A DNA stretch of 8,614 nucleotides, from the NCBI GenBank assembly GCA_903822375.1, contig CAIJOU010000473.1, positions 1 through 8,614 of the forward strand, in the 5' to 3' direction. The notes beneath the pieces were generated by a model. The model did not search any database, was not told the DNA's origin, and worked only from the letters and a program-made list of their open reading frames with translations. Position numbers and translations under genes: made by a program. The DNA comes from Candidatus Hydrogenedentota bacterium (GTDB lineage Bacteria > Hydrogenedentota > Hydrogenedentia > Hydrogenedentales > CAITNO01). Shown in pieces: positions 5,970 to 8,614 of the stretch (within the stretch, counting starts at the first letter, position 1; each line of letters starts with the position of its first letter).

Positions 5970-8429
5970 GTCCGCAGGCGTCCCGGACGGGCGGTCCGCA
6001 AGCACCGCACCGATTGCTGTAAGCAGTTCCTCAGCCGAATAGGGCTTGTGCAACAGGGCCGTCTGAATGTCCGGCGACCATCCGCTTCCGAGCAAATTAA
6101 AATCATGGCCGCTGCAGAAGATGACCGGCAGGTCCGGGCGGAGCCCGCGCAATATGTTGGCCACCTCGCGACCGCTGCGCCGCGGCATAACCACGTCCAG
6201 CAGCGCCATCGCTATATGCGGCGCATTCTTCTCGAACAGTTCCACCGCCTCGCCGCCGTCGCTCGCGCTGAGCACATTGAATCCGGCCTTCTTGAGCACG
6301 GCCACGGCAAGTTGCCGCACCGTCTTGTCGTCCTCCGCGACCAGAACCGTCTCTCCCCGCCCGCGAATACTGACCGCCGCAGGCAACAGTCCCAAAGCCG
6401 CGGCGGCCGTCGTTTCCTGACCCGTATGAACAGGCAGATAAATCCGGAATTCCGTGCCGCAGCCGGGCTCGCTGGACACCTCAATGATTCCCTTGTGCTG
6501 GCGCAGGATACCGTACACCGTGGCCAGGCCAAGTCCCGTGCCCTTGCCGACCTCCTTGGTGGTGAAGAAGGGCTCATAGATGTGCTCCATCACCTCGGGA
6601 GGCATTCCTTCACCGGTGTCGGCGACAACGAGCAGCACATATTCGCGGGACTCGGCACCCTCGTGCCCCCCCACAAAAGACTCATCCGCGGTGAACAGCT
6701 TCGTCTCCACGCGAAGCGAGCCGCCGTTGGGCATGGCGTCCCGTGCGTTGACGCACAGGTTGGTGAGCACCTGTTCTATCTGTCCCCGATCGGCCCAAAT
6801 CGGCTTGAGCGCCGTGTCAAACGATGTGGTGAGTTCTATCTGGGCGCCAAGCAGGCGCTGCAGCATGGTCAGCAGGTCCGGCACGATCTGGTTCAGGTCC
6901 AGCGCGGCGCAGCGAACAACCTCGCTGCGGCTGAACATGAGCAGCTGCCGCACCAGCAGCGCGGCCCGGTTGGCCGCCTGGATCGCCTCGCCAAGTTCGC
7001 GGTTTTCCTCGCTGGACGGCGGCAGCGTGGCGCGCACCATTTCCATGTAGCCGCGAATCGCCTGCAGCAGGTTGTTGAAGTCATGCGCCACGCCGCCGGC
7101 AAGTTGCCCGACGGCCTCCATTTTTTGCGACTGCCGGTACTGGGCTTCAAGGCGCATCTCGCGCGTCACATCGCGCGACACCGCCACGTAGTTCACCAAC
7201 CGCCCGGCCGAGTCGAGTACGGGGGACACGGTCGCCTCGCATTCGTACAGCCCCCCGTCCTTGCGTTTGTTGATGAAATGGCCCCGCCACGGTTCCCCAC
7301 GGCCGAGGCAACTCCACATGGCAACGTAAAAACCGGCGTCATGTTGCCCGCTTTTGAGCAGCGAGGGGGTCTTCCCAATGGCCTCATTGCGGTCATATCC
7401 GGTCATTTGTATGAAGGCCGGATTGACATACAGTATGTGCTGTTCCGAATCCGTGATCAGCACGCTTTCCGCCGCCTGCGAAATTGCCGCATGGAGCCGG
7501 GCGCGCTCAAGCTCCGCGAACTTGCGGTCCGTCACGTCGCGCAACGCGATCATGTGCGGCGAGTCCGGGTCCTCACCAAGCTCCTTCACGGTCACTTCGA
7601 GGTACACCTGCCTGCCGTCGGACCGCACCCCCGTCGCTTCGTTGGCGAAAACCGTCGGCATCCCGTCGGGAAGGAAGTACGTGACGGACTGCCCTGTCAC
7701 TTCTTCCGGCCCTGTTCCGAAAATGCGCATGAAACCGTTGTTGGCCTCCACAAAGCGCCCCTGCTGCACCACCGCAACCCCCTCGAAGACCATTTCGAGC
7801 AGCTGGCGGTAGCGTGTGCGCGTCTCCAGCAGTTCTGCCGAATTGATGTTCTCCAGCAGTTGCCGGTAAAACTTAATTACCATGATGGTGCCGCCCATCA
7901 CGATATAGAACCCAAGGGGGATGTCGGCAAGGCGCACCTGGGGGAAGTAGCGGGGCAGCAGGCACAGTAGCAGCAGGTTTGTCAGCAGAAAACACCCCGC
8001 CTCCACCGCGGGCATGTAAATGCTGACCATTGCGAGCGGGAGCGACATGTACATGAGCGGCCACGGGTCAAATCTGTCCCGATGGAATGCGGCAAAGAAG
8101 ATGATGGAGGCCGACATGAGGAAGGCAAAAATGAGGGCGGCCGGTTTCGAGCGCCCGGAACCGTTTAGCCAGTAGGCAAATACGATGGCGAACAGCCCCG
8201 GCAGGGCCAACTTCACTAGCAGTTCGCCCTTGGGGATAAGTCCCGGAGAAGACGCCTGCACGAGCAGCATCGCCACAACGATCAGGTAAACCGCCGCGAG
8301 AATCCGGCTGAACATGCCGATGTGCCTGTTTGACCCCGGCTCATGGTCCGCCTCGGGCATTTGGACCATCCAGTCCCATACTGCCCGCGCAATGCCGCGC
8401 ACACCATACCGGCGATTTTCTTCGGCCAT
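5967..8429 (-). CDS. Hybrid sensor histidine kinase, TM-PAS-PAS-HisKA-HATPase-REC
   Basis: This 820-residue membrane kinase should autophosphorylate on histidine and relay phosphate to its own receiver. The ATG at 8429 is preferred over the in-frame TTG at 8447 because GGGGATGGG lies directly upstream; the TTG version adds six residues. Residues about 42-190 hold roughly six hydrophobic segments, an unassigned membrane sensor. PAS domains follow at about 205-300 (VFEGVAVVQQGRFVEANNGF, then RDVTDRK) and 312-425 (ILYVNPAFIQMTGY, then SRDVT). The HisKA motif is GGVAHDFNN with H449 as phosphoacceptor. The ATPase has N561 (NLCVNARDAM), DTGEGM at 604-609, FFTTK, and GKGTGLGL at 629-636. The receiver has acidic residues EDD near 699-701, phosphoacceptor D745 (LLDVVMP), S773 and K795. 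All key residues are present. The order resembles CckA-type kinases, which need a separate HPt partner; none is encoded here. The signal and the target are unknown. Confidence 0.93.
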   Translation of the reverse strand: MAEENRRYGVRGIARAVWDWMVQMPEADHEPGSNRHIGMFSRILAAVYLIVVAMLLVQASSPGLIPKGELLVKLALPGLFAIVFAYWLNGSGRSKPAALIFAFLMSASIIFFAAFHRDRFDPWPLMYMSLPLAMVSIYMPAVEAGCFLLTNLLLLCLLPRYFPQVRLADIPLGFYIVMGGTIMVIKFYRQLLENINSAELLETRTRYRQLLEMVFEGVAVVQQGRFVEANNGFMRIFGTGPEEVTGQSVTYFLPDGMPTVFANEATGVRSDGRQVYLEVTVKELGEDPDSPHMIALRDVTDRKFAELERARLHAAISQAAESVLITDSEQHILYVNPAFIQMTGYDRNEAIGKTPSLLKSGQHDAGFYVAMWSCLGRGEPWRGHFINKRKDGGLYECEATVSPVLDSAGRLVNYVAVSRDVTREMRLEAQYRQSQKMEAVGQLAGGVAHDFNNLLQAIRGYMEMVRATLPPSSEENRELGEAIQAANRAALLVRQLLMFSRSEVVRCAALDLNQIVPDLLTMLQRLLGAQIELTTSFDTALKPIWADRGQIEQVLTNLCVNARDAMPNGGSLRVETKLFTADESFVGGHEGAESREYVLLVVADTGEGMPPEVMEHIYEPFFTTKEVGKGTGLGLATVYGILRQHKGIIEVSSEPGCGTEFRIYLPVHTGQETTAAAALGLLPAAVSIRGRGETVLVAEDDKTVRQLAVAVLKKAGFNVLSASDGGEAVELFEKNAPHIAMALLDVVMPRRSGREVANILRGLRPDLPVIFCSGHDFNLLGSGWSPDIQTALLHKPYSAEELLTAIGAVLADRPSGTPAD

Positions 8430-8500
8430 GTCCCATCCCCAGTGCAAATCCGACGCTCTGCGCTCCTTCGCCCGGGGCCCGCGCGTCTGGGCGCATCCAT
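8430..8500 (-). other. Leader of the histidine kinase mRNA
   Basis: This is the region between the candidate promoter and the kinase start. It contains a very GC-rich stretch (8467-8485) able to form GGGCC/CCCGG-type local structure. An AAGGAG on the minus strand (8463-8468) is too far from either the TTG at 8447 or the ATG at 8429 to be their usual ribosome binding site. No leader ORF is called. Confidence 0.3.
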
Positions 8501-8530
8501 ATCATAGCATCAGAATCCGGAAAGTGCGAA
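8501..8530 (-). promoter_or_regulatory. Candidate sigma-70 promoter for the kinase gene
   Basis: Reading the minus strand, TTCGCA (8530-8525, 4 of 6 matches to TTGACA) is followed after 18 bp by TATGAT (8506-8501, 5 of 6 matches to TATAAT). It would give a leader of about 65 nt before the ATG at 8429. The shared 11-mer CTTTCCGGATT lies inside the spacer. The placement is reasonable, but the host's sigma-factor preference is unknown. Confidence 0.42.
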
Positions 8531-8538
8531 CCCCGCGG

Positions 8539-8614
8539 CTGACCTATCCCCAGTTTGGTGCCGCCTGCAGCGTGACCAGAAACCTTAACGCATCCAGTGC
8601 GTATTGCAGGCACA
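8539..8614 (-). repeat. Right copy of 76-bp inverted repeat
   Basis: This is the inverted partner of 7-82, identical at 75 of 76 positions, and it runs to the last base of the window, so its outer limit is unknown. Relative to its downstream gene (the kinase) it has the same orientation as the left copy has to the glycoside hydrolase. The single difference changes a CAT codon to CAA in the open frame that ends at TAG (8546-8544), and in another frame it changes a TAA stop to TAT. Confidence 0.93.

Noticed and set aside
4583..6106. A 507-codon open frame on the minus strand opposite the transporter
   Set aside because: The peptide is low-complexity and charged (Arg/Gln/His-rich), has no recognisable fold, and mirrors the transporter codons. 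It also runs past the end of the kinase gene in another frame.
5889..7970. A 693-codon open frame on the plus strand opposite the histidine kinase
   Set aside because: Its translation is rich in His, Arg, Gln and Ala with no domain motifs, and it is fully antisense to a kinase with every catalytic motif intact. It is a high-GC shadow frame.
7..8614. The whole window as an autonomous transposon bounded by terminal inverted repeats
   Set aside because: No transposase, integrase, resolvase or other recombination gene lies between the repeats, and the cargo is ordinary metabolic and sensory genes. Target-site duplications cannot be examined because the right copy ends at the window edge.
1..8614. 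CRISPR arrays, tRNA, rRNA or classical riboswitches
   Set aside because: No regularly spaced direct repeats, no tRNA TPsiC/anticodon arrangement and no rRNA-like conserved stretches were recognised on either strand.

Overview
The window is GC-rich (roughly 60-65% by eye) bacterial DNA. It holds four full-length protein genes, one likely very small membrane-protein gene, and a near-perfect 76-bp inverted repeat at its two extremities. Codon use, Sec signal peptides and secreted multi-domain glycoside-hydrolase and nucleoside-hydrolase-like proteins suggest a Gram-negative organism with a large repertoire of secreted catabolic proteins, for example a Planctomycetota/PVC or Hydrogenedentota-type lineage. 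That placement is inference from gene style only; no phylogenetic marker gene is present.

Layout, left to right: (1) positions 7-82, left copy of the inverted repeat, then a leader without a convincing promoter; (2) 251-3118 (+), a secreted clan GH-A-like glycoside hydrolase with N-terminal beta-sandwich modules and a C-terminal NTF2/SnoaL-like module; (3) 3216-4232 (+), a secreted nucleoside-hydrolase-fold protein with a degenerate active site, 97 bp downstream and probably co-transcribed; (4) 4244-4320, a REP-like palindromic repeat; (5) 4380-4520 (-), a probable 46-residue single-pass membrane protein; (6) 4625-5863 (+), a 12-TM major facilitator superfamily transporter starting at TTG; (7) 5967-8429 (-), a membrane-bound hybrid histidine kinase (TM sensor, PAS, PAS, HisKA, HATPase, receiver), convergent with the transporter; (8) a candidate promoter for the kinase at 8501-8530 and the right copy of the repeat at 8539-8614.

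How the genes might work together: the first two products are exported and look like enzymes, or enzyme-fold proteins, acting on glycosidic or N-glycosidic bonds. The transporter could import a product and the hybrid kinase could sense a signal, but nothing in the sequence links these functions directly and each half could be independent. No transposase, integrase, CRISPR, rRNA or tRNA was seen. The most unusual feature is the inverted repeat. Both copies lie upstream of, and point into, the first gene at their end of the window, and they may be ends of a multicopy element at which the assembly stopped. I found no convincing evidence of a wholly new system.
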